This document shows positions 21,422-35,450 of a DNA stretch of 64,000 bases, in pieces; the stretch's first letter is position 1; every line of letters begins with the position of its first letter. Both the position numbers and the translations under genes were made by a program. This DNA comes from Cryptomeria japonica (taxonomy: Eukaryota > Streptophyta > Pinopsida > Cupressales > Cupressaceae): contig NW_026729354.1 of assembly GCF_030272615.1 (NCBI RefSeq), forward strand, positions 1 through 64,000, read 5' to 3'. Below the pieces are notes generated by a model. That model did no database searches. It worked only from the letters and a program-made list of their open reading frames with translations, and had not been told where the DNA came from.

Positions 21422-23439
21422 AGGCCTCGCACTTACCTTTCTAATATCCTGTCTTATTCTCGCAGAATCAATTTAACGCTTTTGTAAGTCAGTTTCATGC
21501 ATCTGTGAAATTTGACAACGCATTTGTTAAGTAGGTTAGCGCTTTTATTGCTTAGTTTAACGTCTGTTTTAAATAGAATGGTGTTTTTAATCATGAATTC
21601 GCGCATTCAAGAAATACAGGGTTAGCACCTTTGTCGTACAATTTAGCACTTTTATTGTTTAGGATAGTGCTTTTGCCATCTAGGATAGCGCTTTTGCAGT
21701 TTTAGCACTTATGTTCTATCACTGGGTGAAATTTGAATTTTTATAATCTGAAAGCTAACAATTTTGCAGGTCCGAATGTCCAAGGCTTAAGAATTTGAAA
21801 ACTATTGACATTTGTGGGTGCAGGGTCCATTTTGAGCAAATTTCATGCATTTCCTCACTTAGCTAAATTAAGGGTTTTTCAAGTAAAACATCATATCTTA
21901 CTCATCTAGTCTAACTAGGAGGATAATCAACAGCATGCACCTTGCATTTGAGTGTTTTCCTTAAATTAGTTGCACATAGATTCTTAGAAGTCTTAAAATA
22001 AACCTTTTTCTTTCGTGTTTGTTGAAGTAGTAGGCAAGTATGCTCTCACTCGTATACGGTGATTTGAAAACTAGACCTATTTCTTTTATGTGTAACCTTT
22101 AGAGGGCTTGCCTTCCTGAGTTGCCTTGAGGGGGGCAATGAGAAGGGAACAACCCAAGTGGAAACGGGCTAATATCGAGTCCTTCCAATCCACTCTAAAT
22201 AAATTATGTCTTTGACGAAAGTCGTGAACAACATTTGTTGATTAGTTCATACTGACACTATGTTTCCCCATTAACCCTATGGAGCGTAACCTCTGTAGGC
22301 TGGGAACCTTCTGTATTTACAGAGTTTAAGTGTCGCATGTATGGCCACATGACCGGAAGCCCTTACTAAAAATATTTTGTATTTGCTACCAAAATCCTTG
22401 TAATTGTTGGTCCAGGATGTCAGACCTCTGAAGCAGCTCACACACATACGGTTCTTAGTAGAGATATAAAGTTTTTCATGGGGAGTTTTCATGGAAATCG
22501 ATGCTTGGCTGCCCCAAAGAAGTGAGTGTTGAGGGTGGATCCAGTGGGGTCAAGCACCTAAATATCTGCTCTGAATAGCGTAGCCTCGGGGCAAACCCCA
22601 TGTGAGATTCAACAATTATTGTCTCGACCTACCATAGGATTTGTGCTTGCTTGTGCACTTTGATTTCCAAAACATTATGTCTTTTGTGTCTTCAAAAATG
22701 TTTTCAAAATGGTCAAAAACTAAAAAAATCATCAGTCTGAATTGAGTAAAAATCTGACAACTTGCTGGAAAATTTGAAAATCTCTTTAACACAGTCAGAA
22801 TTGTGCATTTGTTGCACAGAACAATGCTTTTGACCAATAGAACAGTTCTTTTAAACAACAGTACAACACTTTTATCCCTTAGAATCATGCATTTGATCTT
22901 TGGAATAACGCTTTTCAACATGAAACTATTCTTTTACACTATATTTTAATTCTTTTATTTCACATAGAAGCACTTTTAATCACATAGAGTAGCACATTTA
23001 TCGCGTAGGTTAGAGCTTTTGACAAATAGGTCAGCGCAAATGTTTTCCTACATCTAAAATAGAGGGTTTTTTTGCATATCACACCAAAATTTCAATATCA
23101 TTTTCAAATACCCTTTTTCGAGTATATTTGTCTTCAACTATCACAGGTCTTTAAACTGGTCAAATAATCAGCTTATCAATCAAATAGGTTATTTCCAAAG
23201 GTTTTCATAAGCATAAAACATTCAACAAGTTAGTGATTGAACCATCTTAAGTGCAAAAAGATCAACATTATTATCAGTTTCTCATCAGGAAACATCAAAT
23301 CCTTTATCATGAAACTTGATCATATCAACCTTTGTTCATTATCTTGGATATATCATTCCTGTTTGAACCTAGGTTTTATCAAAATAAATATTGCACTCAC
23401 ATTGGAATCAAACAAACTTGTAAACCATCATATGCTTAT
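21422..23439 (+). other. Element A long leader between primer-binding site and gag, first complete copy
   Basis: About 2 kb without a convincing gene. Two clusters of a degenerate repeat of roughly 24 bases built on TTAGCGCTTTTG (variants GTGCATTTG, AGCACTTTTA, AACGCTTTT) lie at about 21471-21712 and 22801-23042. The sequence between is unassigned; minus-strand ORFs at 22277-22492 and 22616-22921 have no recognisable domain. Long leaders are usual in Tat/Ogre-like gypsy elements. Confidence 0.6.
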
Positions 23440-26400
23440 ATGACTTTTAAATATCGCCTTAAGAAAAGAAAACCTAGTTATAAGGCTACTTTGAAGAAGA
23501 CAAGATTCTTGTACATCAATCGCAAAATCTTGTTAAAACACGGGACATTCCTACACCGTTTTCGTCACTATTTATGTGGTTATGGAACGGAGTTTGACGA
23601 AGAAATTTTGCAAGAACATGCTTTTCAACAACAAGATACCTTATCGCAACGCACTAATAACAATGGTAAAATCAACAAAGCTTATCTTCCTAAACCAATG
23701 ATCACTTATTGAGTGACATTTTAGAAGATCAAAACTCGAGAAGTCCAAATCAATCACATGCTAGTTTGGACTAGAGCTCAATACGAGCAATTCAGAAAAC
23801 AACAAAAACAAATGGAAGAAAATCCAATGTTTCATCAATTTGAATACATAGATGTTGGTGAAGAAGTAGTAAATAACACCATTAGAGACCTAGAACAAGA
23901 TTATAAATTTGACAGACTAATGGAAAATTTATTGGAAAAATAAAAAGAAAAGTACATCCTAATGTTGACAAAATCAGGAGCTAAATTGCCACAAGACTTT
24001 AACATAGAAAGTTTGAAACAAGATGCAGAGATGAGTAACCATCAAAACACTGATGATCCCAATAACGAGGATGTAAATCAAGTAAATCATGAGGAAACAA
24101 GAGGAGATAAACGAGAAAAGACCATGATGATACAAGAAGAGAGTGTGGTGACAGAAGAACTTATGAGGATGCAAGAAGAACCCATATTGATAATCCTTTG
24201 TTAACTCTCACTCGACAAATAGAAACCTTACAACAACAAATACAAGATATACAGAATGGAACAAATTCTAAGAAATATTCATTAGAGGACATCTTCCCAT
24301 ATCCTTTTGACAAAAGTTTAAACATGATACCATTCCCACAACATTGTGAAGTCCCTAAATATGATAAATATGATGGGAAATCCGATCCTCAAGATCACAT
24401 TAGAAAATTTTGCACCATGAGTATGGAATTTGCACAGGATGAAACTTACCTGATGCGTTTATTCCCTAGAAGCTTAAGTGGACAATCAACGGAATGGTTC
24501 TCAAGATTACCATCTGGGATTAAATATTTTGAAGAACTTGTGAATAGATTTATCTCACAATACTCCTATAATGTAAGAAATGAGATAACAATGCTAGATC
24601 TATGTAACGTCAAGCAAAACAATGGTGAACCTTTCATGGTCTTTTTACAATGACGGAAATGAATGTTAAATAGATATCCAAGAGACATGTACCCGATCAA
24701 GAGAAAATGGACATATTCATTGACAACCTTATCAGTGAAAAGAGTTTCGTCTTAAAATGCAATGTCCTCCTTTTGCTAAAATGATTGAAAATGGTCTAAA
24801 GATAGAAGATGCAATGGTAAAGAAAGGAGAGTTAAAATTTTGCAATTCCTACAACAACAACAACAATAACAATGACAAACCTAAATTTTGGTCAAAGAAT
24901 AGGAATGTTACCAATGGAGGAAATGATGACAGCAATGCTACCAAACAACAACCAATCTTAAACTTATCAAGTCAAGTACCAAACAACAACAATCAAGAGA
25001 ACAGTAGATCCAAGTCTTTCTTCTCCAATCCTCGCAAGAAATTCACAAACATTGGAGAACCGTTGGAATCAGCTTTGAAAACTCTTCTTGCAAATAAATT
25101 GATTACCTTACCAGAAGCAAGGAATTATGACCCTCAAGTCAAACCTAATTGGTGGAATGACAATCATTTTTGCAATTATCATCGAAACAAAGGACACCAA
25201 GCCAATGATTGTCAAAGATTCAAGCATCTTATTCAAGATTTAATCGATAATGGAACTATCACAGTGGATGGTCATAAGATGAATGAATCACATCTAGCAT
25301 TCAAAAATCCACTTCCAAATTATGAAAAAGGTGAACAATCCAAACCAAAAGATGAAAAAGGAAAAGCTAAAGTAAACTACACTTACACATATGATGTTGT
25401 GGTAAATTTCATCATTGTCAAAGACAACACACCTTCAGAACCAATCAATGTTATTACAAGAAGCAAAGCGAAGGTTACATTTCTGGGTATAACAAATAAA
25501 TCAACATCCACTTCAAGACAATACAATTTAGTGGAACAATTACAAAAGACACCCGCTAAAATTTCAATTTTGGAGCTCCTAAAAGTTTCGTCTATGCATA
25601 AGGAAATATTGGAGAAGGCTCTAACAAAAACAACAGTCTCAAAAGATCTGGATGTGGATCAGTTCAAACAAATGGTGGGACACCTCATAGCCCCACATTT
25701 CTTGTCCTTTTCTGAAAATGATGACGCATCCTTGCAACACCCTCACAATGGTCCCTTACATGTTGAAGTCACCATTCATAAAACCTGTGTCAAACGCGTG
25801 CTCATAGATGGTGGGTATGGCTTATACATTTGTGCATTAAGTTTAATAAAGGCTTTGGGATATTCAGAAAATACAGTAGATCCAAAGAAGAAAATAACTA
25901 TCAAGGTGTATGATGAGGAAGAACGTTCTTCTAAAGGAACTGTGGTGTTACCAATCAAAATAGGACCCGTGGAAAGTTATACATTGTTCCAGGTTCTGGA
26001 CTTGAACTTATCTTATAACATTCTTCTAGGAAGACCATGGAATCATGGCATTCAAGAAGTTCCTTCTACATACCACCAATGTGTTAAGTTTCCTCATAAT
26101 GGACAAGAAATCACTATGGCAGCAAATTCCAGTCAATATTGCAATAATTTGAAACCAGCACAAGATGCAAGAGTTCCACATAACAGAGAATTAGTCTATC
26201 CCACTCAAGAAACTCAAGAGAAATTATGGGAAAATTTTGAGAAAATGCTCAAATTAAATGATGAAGGAATGGGAAAGTGTTATTTGCATAACTTACCAGT
26301 TTCACCTAAATCATATGGAAAACCTACAAAGGCTCAACCAAGAATCACACAGAAATCAGTTGAAATATTTGATGGAGCATTTGTTAGAGCTGAAACACTT

Positions 26401-26475
26401 GTAGAAGAAACTGAAGACAAAGACACTCTTAATGTAGGTTTATTTTATGACATGCAAATTGTGAATTTATTTTGA
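23440..26475 (+). pseudogene. Element A gag-pro pseudogene, copy 2
   Basis: Same stops and frameshifts as copy 1. Differences in the 572-residue frame (24757-26475): Arg for Cys at residue 93, Ser for Leu at 105, Ala for Thr at 267. In the upstream frame a Val has become Met near 23698. Here the upstream leader, primer-binding site and LTR end are all in the window (from about 44270 for the next copy and 20900 for this one). Confidence 0.85.
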
Positions 26476-26497
26476 AACGATATACTGATTCAAATCT

Positions 26498-26506
26498 AGG
26501 GGGGAA
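26498..26506 (+). other. Polypurine tract of element A, copy 2
   Basis: Same purine run, in the same position after the gag-pro stop. Confidence 0.5.
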
Positions 26507-26640
26507 TACCAATGATGAGAGATCTACTTGTGGATGTTGTTTTTTGTTGGATTAGGTGCAATCTCATGTAATAGTAAGAAACAATAATATACTTATCTTG
26601 GCTCTACCAAAGTTATATATAAGGGTTGTACCAATCATGT

Positions 26641-27275
26641 AGGTAAATGCATCCAAAGAGGCCCTATGGCTAAGAAGATAACTTGAAGACTTGGGTCTAC
26701 CTCAAGCAACTCCTACACCTTTGTATTGTGATAATCAAAGTGTCATTGATTTGGAAAAGAATCTAATATTCCATGTAAGGACCAAGCACATTGTTCTTCA
26801 ACACCAAGTCATAAAAGAGAAAATTGAAGAAAAAAAAATTCTCTTCTATATTATAAAGGTGAAGATAAAATTATAGATATTCTCACCAAACCACTTTGTA
26901 AAGATAAATTTTTTCATCATTATAATAATCTTGGATTACAACCCATTGAAGGGTTTGATATAAACCCCCCAAGTAAAGCTTAAGGGGGGTGTTAGAAATT
27001 AATCTTTACTTGATAAAGTTAATTTCCTTTTACTTGTTACTTGTAGGAATATTTATAAGGAATTCATACAATTCCTTTGTCTTATATGAGTTCTCACATA
27101 ACTCATTTTATTTATTCCAAATATGTCAAAAATTATATTTCCTCCTTATGAGGATTTTTACACTTTTCACACACATAAGATGCTAGATGGCATGCTTAGG
27201 CTTGGGAGATACATTTACAACTGCACTCTCACCTCTATATATTTGAGGTTCCTCTCTCATTTATTCATGGTAACA
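26641..27275 (+). mobile_element. Ty1/copia 3' remnant, copy 2
   Basis: Same remnant. It lacks one G (near 26959) that is present in copy 1 at about 3588. Confidence 0.75.
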
Positions 27276-27281
27276 TTCCAT

Positions 27282-28359
27282 TGTTAGGTCTCGGAGACAA
27301 TTGAGAGGGGTGGGTGAATCAGTTGTCTAATGATTTTCAACTAAAATTAACTTAACCAAAACTCAATGCTTAATACAGGTAAACCAAACTTAATGTCAGT
27401 AGACATTTTATCAGTTAACTGTAGTACTGATAAAGATCAATGCATGAAACAAAAAGACAACAACTTCCATAACACATAACACCAATGTTTGCATGTGGAA
27501 ACCCTGTAAGGGGAAAAACCACGGTGGGAAACCTTACCCACAATCAGATGATACTACTGCATATAGTATGTGTATACAATAGGGGGTCTGCACATGCAGA
27601 AAGGCCAAGCACCTAGAACTCACTACTCAAACACAAATGGGAGTCACACTGACTACAATTGGATGGTTAAATCCAATAATGATGTACAGCTCAAAATAGC
27701 ATCTTCATATGCTAGATTCAGTACCGGTTTAGTTCTGATATGCCTTCACAAAAACCTTCCTTCAACCTTCAAATGATGTCTGCGTGTATAGCTCTGCTTA
27801 TTCTTGCATATACCTCATTACAATCCTTTTCGCATTTTTTTCCTTACATTCTACTTCGATAAAATAAGATCTTACATATATGCCGAAGCCTAGGACCAAA
27901 ATGTATAGGTCGGCTTTACAAAAGATATTACAACAAAACAATTTACAAGTAAATGAATAACCAATGAAATATCCGATTCAACATGTCGGCTTAATGCATT
28001 TGCAATGATAATAAATCATCTCCATAGCATGTCGTGCTGATCTGGAATAGATAAGCCTTCCAGTGTTTATCCTGGACCTATCTGCCAGTAACAGCAAATA
28101 TGCAAACTCGAATATACCAATGAACAAATCTCCAAGACAAAGTGTCCAAATGATGTTTTTGACATAACCAAATATTCTCCATGTCATTCCAAGTGTTGGT
28201 GAACAATATATCCTGTCGGTGAAATAGATACTGGTGACTGTGCATAAGTCACTTGTTTGCCGGTGAACATTGCCAATTCTCCAAGTGTTAGTGGACTAAC
28301 CAGAGTTGATAAGTGTTGACATCAATGACAAAACCATATCAACATATTCAAAATACCAA

Positions 28360-28361
<2 letters not shown>
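27282..28361 (-). mobile_element. Solo copia-type LTR, copy 2
   Basis: Same block and termini as in copy 1. Confidence 0.65.

Positions 28362-28362
<1 letters not shown>

Positions 28363-28412
<50 letters not shown>
28363..28412. repeat. Microsatellite (CT)25, copy 2
   Basis: Perfect CT run of 50 bases, one repeat longer than in copy 1. Confidence 0.97.
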
Positions 28413-28415
<3 letters not shown>

Positions 28416-28711
28416 TAAATTATTTAGGATTTATGTCATCTACATAATATTGGGGTTTTTCTCTTTAATTTTTCCACTTACAAATCTTGTGTATCCTTCT
28501 TGGATATTGGTTTACTTTGGTTTAGGAGCACCTAAGGATGAGTAGATACCCTTTTCAATTTTGGCAATTTTGGCATAAGGAATAGTTCTAGTCCATTAGG
28601 TTGTATGTTTGGAGCTTGGGGTGCATTTTTGTTTTCTTTGTGAAAGTTTTGTTTTTTGGAAAGACTTACCCTGATGGAGTCACCAGCGGTTGGAGTGAGT
28701 CAAAGTGGAAC

Positions 28712-29345
28712 CATCGGATATCGGCAGGAGTGTTTTCCACCTACACCGATAACCCGATGAAACTGCCAGCTAACAGGTGAGCAAGTCTGGGATGATCAAT
28801 GTCGATCGCTATACTGCAATGGAAAGTTGCACAAGGTTTACCTCCTGTAACTTGGTGACCATGGTGGGACCCAGCGAGAAGTTAGCAAGTGGAGCGAATC
28901 AAAGTGAAGCCATTGAGAATTGGCAAGACTAGTTTTTGTGTCACCCGGTAACCCAATGGGAAAGCATGCAGTTTGGAGCGCACCATCGGCTATCGGCATC
29001 ACAAGTTTGGAGCTACACCGATAACCTGATGGGAAGGAAGCAGGTTTGGAGCACATCATTGGCCATCAGCAAAACATGTTTGGGGCTACACCGATAACCC
29101 AACAATGAAGCATTCTGTTGGGAGCGCACCATCCGCCATCGGTAAGAGTATTTTAATGCTACTCCGATGACCTGATGGAAACCAATGTGGAAGTGCGCAA
29201 AGTGTAAAATGTCATCGGACATCGAAGTAAGTGTTTTGAGGCTACTCCAATGACCCGATAGAAAAGAAAGTGAGTTGTAAACTGCCATCACACATCAGTG
29301 TAAGTGTTTCGGTGCTAACCCGATGACCCGATGGAAATCAAAAGA
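28712..29345. repeat. 73-bp hairpin repeats, copy 2
   Basis: Same array, with two substitutions near 28901 and 28915 that copies 1 and 3 lack. Confidence 0.8.
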
Positions 29346-29420
29346 TAGTTACAGTTAGAAACCGATTGTGTCGAGTTCAATCTCGTCGGTTTGGGATGAT
29401 TCATGACATGTCGTAGAGGC

Positions 29421-29429
29421 TATAAAATA
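29421..29429 (+). promoter_or_regulatory. TATA box of interrupted LTR-like promoter, copy 2
   Basis: Same site; the downstream part resumes after element F at 34444. Confidence 0.5.
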
Positions 29430-29462
29430 CCCAATGGGCATTCTGTAACGAGGTTGGATAGG

Positions 29463-30935
29463 TGATGCAAAGCATCCACACCCATACACAATCCCTACAC
29501 CTTTTAGGAACCTACCTCACATTGTTGAGGTTTCACAATGATTAATCACTTTCCCTTATGAAGGTTTGCCATAATCTTTTATAAAACTCCACATGTATTG
29601 CTTCTTGCCTATGAACACAATCATAACTTCTAGACCAACTAGGATAGGTTTCTTGGCATTGAGGGCAGTCATAAACCAAAGGGAGTATAAGTTTGTTTGA
29701 AGGATACCATCACTTTATACAGAGCCTTTACACTTACACACACCCTCTCAAAACTCATACCAACCATTAATTACCAAACACCATGTACTCTGATCCAACC
29801 CTCAACATGTATAAAAGGTTACTGTTAAACAATAACTTACTGGCCTCTTTGACACATGCTCACTCGAAGATGAATACCTTTTTCCATTGGACATATTTTG
29901 CAGCTCCCTATGGTGGGACTCTAGAAAAGTAGGTTATGATTAACATATCCAAAAATTAGAAAGATCCAACGGTTACGTTTTGAGATATAGACCCTGTATC
30001 AGGACTGTAATTTTCTTGAAAAATCAAACCTTCTTGAGGCAAGTTTTCAGTCACCTTCATGCCTCAAACCATGTGCAAAACCCATCATGGAACCCTGCAA
30101 CAATAATGGAATGATAATTTATATAATATTACATATTTCCACCAATTTTTGTGTCTTGATCAACCAAGAACAAAATGATATAGCATTATCTTTGTCTCAG
30201 TTTGCCCAAGTTCTGGGTTTTTACAATTTTGAGAGAACTTATTGTATCTATGCCAAAACAACACCAAATTACATGAAACCTGAAGAAAATGAAAGGTAAT
30301 TTACTATTCTTAAACCCTCAAACTATTTTAATGAACCTTCAATGCATAGCAATGGTGAAAACTAACAAATTGCAGACTGAATGTGAGGAAAGTTCAGGAA
30401 AAACACAGAATGTGCAAGGAAACCACTTACTATTATTGCCAAAAACTTTAATTTCGAGATTTACATATTTTTAAGGAGTTCTTTCACCATATTTATAGAA
30501 TTATAAGGATTCCCAACTGACCAACCAACTATAACCACCCAAAACCAACCTTTTTTGCAAATGTTGTCAAGCAACTTTGAAAAGTTGCATTGACATCATT
30601 TCTTGCTTTTTGACAACTTTTGGTTTATTGTAATTCTTGATCATCCAATACCCAAAATAGGTTAAATAACATTTTATAACATTAAAAATGACACAAAATA
30701 CTCCCCACAACCTTGATATTTCCGTTTTGACTTGTTTTGACCACTAGGCCCTATCTGAGCAATTTGACAATTTTCAAGACATATGACTCAACTGACTCAA
30801 CCTTTACATTTTAATGGCACTATTGGCCTTATTACATCATATTGGGTCTAAATAGACCTTATTTGAACAAAACAAAAACAAACTAAATCATGCCCCACAT
30901 ATGGGCCCTTGAAGAGATGAGGTGCTCCTCCACCA
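29463..30935 (-). repeat. Element F 3' LTR, copy 2
   Basis: Counterpart of 6093-7565. Confidence 0.9.
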
Positions 30936-31187
30936 TACTCCCCTTAGAAAAGAACTCATGCCCCATGAGTATCCATCATGAAAGGGACCTTGAATCATCT
31001 AATATCCTGCAACAACAAAAGGATAAGAACCTACAATCCAATTCACACAATAAGGATCAGAAAAGAACTTTCCCATTGGTGGGCAACCGGTATATGCATG
31101 TGTAGAAACTTGAACCGGTTGGCTTGGTTCATGTGGCTTCTCTAGAACACTCTGATTTGGATCAGTTTTCATAATAGGTGTACTGAT

Positions 31188-32906
31188 CTAAGTGGGTTTA
31201 GTAGGACACCAAATAGAACCAATCATTACCCCAATGCTATCCTTGTGTTCCACCTTCTCTTGTGTAGATTTTGTTTCAATTTTCTCGGCTTGAACCAATG
31301 TCTTCTTACCAAACATCACAATCTTACCTTTACCCTTAACATCCTCACTCATGGGCAAGAATGTATATTGTAATCCATTCTTCTCAAGAGTATAAGTGTT
31401 CTCCCTACCATTGTAGAGTGTACGGTTGTCATATTGCCATGGTCTGCCAAGTAAGATATGGCTACACTCCATGGGTAAAACATCACATAGAACACTTTCC
31501 TTGTATTCACCAATCTAAAAATCAACTCTTGCCTGCTCTTTAACCAACAAACTAATATCATCATTAACCCAAAATTATTTATATGGATTCTTATAAGGTA
31601 TCCTCTCTAATTGCAATTTCTCAACCATTTCATTTGAAACCATATTATCACTTGAACCTGAATCAACAACCAAAGTACAAAGTTTACCTTTGCACTTACA
31701 CTTTGTCCTAAAGAGGCTTCTCCTTTGAATGGGTTCATGTTGTGTTGATGTCTTCAACAAGGACTTCTTCATCATCAAACACTCACCAACTTCTCCTGTA
31801 CACACAATTGTCTTTGGACTATCACTAACCTCTTCCTCTTGAGCATATGCAACCCTTCTAGAGGATGATGATGATGATGCTCCCTTCTCAGGACATTTGA
31901 AACAAGGATGCCCATACTCATTATAGTTGTAACATCTCCCTGAAAATTGGTTAAAACCCCTACCAAATCTACCTCTATTACCACCAAAACCACCTCTAAA
32001 ATCAGAAAATGAATGCTCTTTATCTTTCTTTACTTCACCTTCTTCCTCATTGTTTGGTTTATGTGAAGTAAATGTACCTCTACCCCTACCATTGTTATTG
32101 CCTCTACCTCTTGCAGCCTTATCTTGTCTCCTCTTCATCTTTTCTTCCACCTTGAGAGATAATTGATAACATTCCTTGACATTATTGGGGTTAGCCACAA
32201 CCAACTCATCTTGAATATTAAATCTCAAACCTCCTAAGTATCTAGCAACCTTAACAAATTCATCTTCTTCTCTACCAGACCTTATACTCAACTTTAAAAA
32301 TTCATTAGTATATGCCTTAACATCTTGTTCCTTTTGCCTTAACCCTTGCAATCTCTTATACAATTGAATTTCATAGTCTTTAGGAAGGAAATTACCTTTT
32401 AGTTTAGCCACCATCCGACCCCAAGAAGTAACCTTGGTCTTTCCTCTCTTTCTTCTATTAGCTTCTTCATGATCCCACCATAGGAGTGCATGTCCCTTGA
32501 GTTTTGTCTTTTCCTATTTGACCTTTTGTTCATTAGGTATGCCTTCGCCATCAAAATAAGCATCCATTGCTGCTATCCAATCCAAAAGTTCTTCCTCTTT
32601 CAAACTACCATCATACATTGGTATATCACCCCTTACCTTGTACTTGTCTCCTTTTACCACCTTAAGAATTCTGAGTGTTCTTTGTTCTTCAGGGTCTATA
32701 TGCTCTTCAATTTCTTCCTTTGCCTCATGGAACTCTTCATCTCCTTCCTCTTCTTCACTAACATCCCCTACATCAACATTTCTTCTCTGACTAGTCTCCA
32801 AGGCTTAAAGCCTTGCTAAGAGGGCATGATAGGACTCTTGTAACCTTGTGTTCTTCTCCTTCAATTCTTGGATCTCCCTTGTTCTACCTGCATTCTTCAG
32901 AGACAT
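31188..32906 (-). pseudogene. Element F gag-pro pseudogene, copy 2
   Basis: Identical translation and the same four in-frame stops as copy 1. Confidence 0.88.
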
Positions 32907-32948
32907 CTTGTCTCACTCCTTTCAACCTTCAATAAGAACTACCCCCGT

Positions 32949-32960
32949 GCTCTGATACCA
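32949..32960 (-). other. Element F primer-binding site, copy 2
   Basis: Same 12-base match. Confidence 0.9.
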
Positions 32961-32963
32961 ATC

Positions 32964-34438
32964 TGATGTAGTGCATTCACACCCACACACAATCCCTACA
33001 CCTTTTAGGAATCGACCTCACATTGTTGAGGTTTCACAATGATTAATCACTTTCCCTTATGAAGGTTTGCCATAATTTTTTATAAAACTCCACACATATT
33101 GCTTCTTGCCTATGAACACAATCATACCTTCTAGACCAACTAGGATAGGTTTCTTGGGATTGAGGGCAGTCATAAACCAAAGGGAGTATAAGTTTGTTTG
33201 AAGGATACCATCACTTTATATAGAACCTTGACACTTCCACACACCATCTCAAAACTCATACCAACCATTAATTACCAAACACCATGTACTCTGATCCAAC
33301 CCTCAACATGTACAAAAGGTTACTATTAAACAAGAACTTACTGGCCTCTTTGACACATGTTCACTCAAAGATGAATAACTTTTTCCATTGGACATATTTT
33401 GCAGATCCCTCCAGTGGGACTCTAGAAAACTCAAGTATGACAAACATATCAAAAAATTAGAAAGATCCAATGGTTACATTTTGATATATTGAGCCCGTAT
33501 CAGGACTATATTTTTCTTGTGACAGTCAAACCTTCTTGAGGCAAGTTTTCAGTCACCTTCATGTCTCAAACCATGTGCAAAACCTATCATGAAACCCTGA
33601 AACAATAATGGAATGATAATTTACATAATATTACATATTTCCACCAATTTTTGTGGCTTGATCAACCAAGACCAAAAAGATATAGCATTATCTTTGTCTC
33701 AGTTTGCCCTAGTTCTGGGTTTTGACAATTTTGAGAGAACTTATTGTATCTTTGCCAAAACAACACCAAATGACATGAAACCTGAAGGAAATGAAAGGTA
33801 ATTTACTGTTCTTAAACCCCCAAACCATTTTAATGAACCTTCAATACATATAAATGGTTAAAACTAACAAATTACAAATTGAATGTGAGGAAAGTTCAGG
33901 AAAAACACAGAATGTGCAAGGAAACCACTTACTATTATTGCCAAAAACTTCAATTCTGAGAATTACATCATTTTGAGGAATTATTTCACCATATTTATAG
34001 AATTATAAGGATTCCCAACTGACCAACCAACTATAACCACCCAAAACCAACCTTTGTTGTAAATGTTGTCAAGCAACTTTGAAAAGTTGCATTGACATCA
34101 TTTCTTGCTTTTTGACAACTTTTGGTTTATTGTACTTCTTGATCATCCAATACCCCAAACAGGTTAAATAACATTTTATAACATTAAAAATGACACAAAA
34201 TACTCCCCACAACCTTGATATTTCCATTTTGACTTGTTTTGACCACTAGGCCCTATCTGAGCAATTTGACAATTTTCAGGACATATGACTCAACTGACTC
34301 AACCTTTACATTTTAATGGCACTATTGGCCTTATTATATCATATTGGGTCTAAATAGACCCTATTTAAAACAAAACAAAAACAAACTAAATCATGCCCCA
34401 CATATGGGCCCTTGAAGGGATGAGGTGCTCCTCCACCA
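32964..34438 (-). repeat. Element F 5' LTR, copy 2
   Basis: Counterpart of 9594-11068. Confidence 0.9.
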
Positions 34439-35258
34439 ATAGGTGGAATAAAGAACATCTTTTGAATAACAATTTGAGGACTATTTTTTGGTTTCTTTCT
34501 CAAAGTTCAATTTTCGTTTGAAAACTATAAATAATGGCTTAAATCTTTAAATGATAGTGTGATAGAGTAGATGTTACTTTTCTAAGTTTTGTGAGTCCCA
34601 ATTTTGAAGTCGTGTCAAGCTCGGCTCTGTAAATAAGTTATCATTTTGTTTCTTGTTTTCTGTTGGTGACAAGTAGTTATAACATGGCTCTGTCTTGATT
34701 CTCCATCATGGTATCCACGCGACCATTGGAGGTTGTCAAGAAGAGTCATCCATGTATAGTAGAGTTCTATGTGTAGTAGACTAGGGAATGGCGTCGATCG
34801 TTTCAACAAACTGGCCCTAGGCGAGCTTGATGATAACTTGGCTAGGTATCAATGACCAAGAGGAATCACTTGCAGGGTAGACTGGAGTCTAGGCTGTTAG
34901 CCTTAGACCAGAGGAAGATGGGATCAAAGGGAGAGAAGATCCAAGCATGAGGAGGAAAACAACTTAGCAGAAGTTGTAGGTATAATCCATGGTAGAGAAA
35001 ACCCTGCAAGGTGGCTAGTGAGATCCGGTGGATTAGTGAGTTGGTGGATTTATGAAAGTGAATTCACACAGAGCAGAGTATCAAACCTCGGTAGTGAGGA
35101 CCTAGAGTGGATTAGGGGAATAGTGAGAGGAGAATTCTCAAGTTGGGCTAGGATGAAAGTCTTAGAGTGAGTCAAGCTGACTCAAGCAAACTAGGATCCT
35201 CCCTATCATACTTGCTCTTGTTTTGGCTTCTCACGTAATGCTAACATATGCCTTCAAA

Positions 35259-35450
35259 CAGCCCAGACAGGTAGTAGAGTTGGCTTGGACCATGGGTTTT
35301 ATCCCCATTGGTCTTGGGTTCGACTCTAAGGCCTGGAATCAACCGATGCACCTAGCTTATGGGTGGCTTGGTACATCTTCAGGGACTAGTCTTGCCCCAA
35401 ATGGGTGCCGGGCTAGGTCGCGAAGATACCTTGGACTAACAAAAAAAATG
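35259..35450 (+). mobile_element. tRNA-derived SINE, copy 2
   Basis: Same element, with flanking duplications at 35247-35258 and 35451-35462. Confidence 0.85.

Larger units (their letters stand above)
1..23369. repeat. Tandem repeat unit, copy 1 (23,369 bp)
   Basis: The sequence beginning at position 1 recurs at 23370 and at 46740, and every feature of this unit recurs in the same order and orientation. The boundary is arbitrary: it falls inside the leader of retroelement A, because no unique flank is visible in the window. Relative to copy 2, this copy has one extra G near 3588, (CT)24 instead of (CT)25, and scattered substitutions, for example at about 330, 1664, 1700, 2187, 6630, 17543, 19116, 21270 and 22161. 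The unit holds one intact gene, the SDR; the rest is transposon or spacer. Confidence 0.97.
29463..34438 (-). mobile_element. Element F, copy 2
   Basis: Same element with target duplications ATAGG at 29458-29462 and 34439-34443. One substitution in its downstream LTR (A near 30010) is private to this copy. Confidence 0.92.

Noticed and set aside
21471-21712. Possible CRISPR-like or regularly spaced array in the leader
   Set aside because: The repeats are degenerate, without constant spacers, in a plant retrotransposon leader; there are no cas genes.
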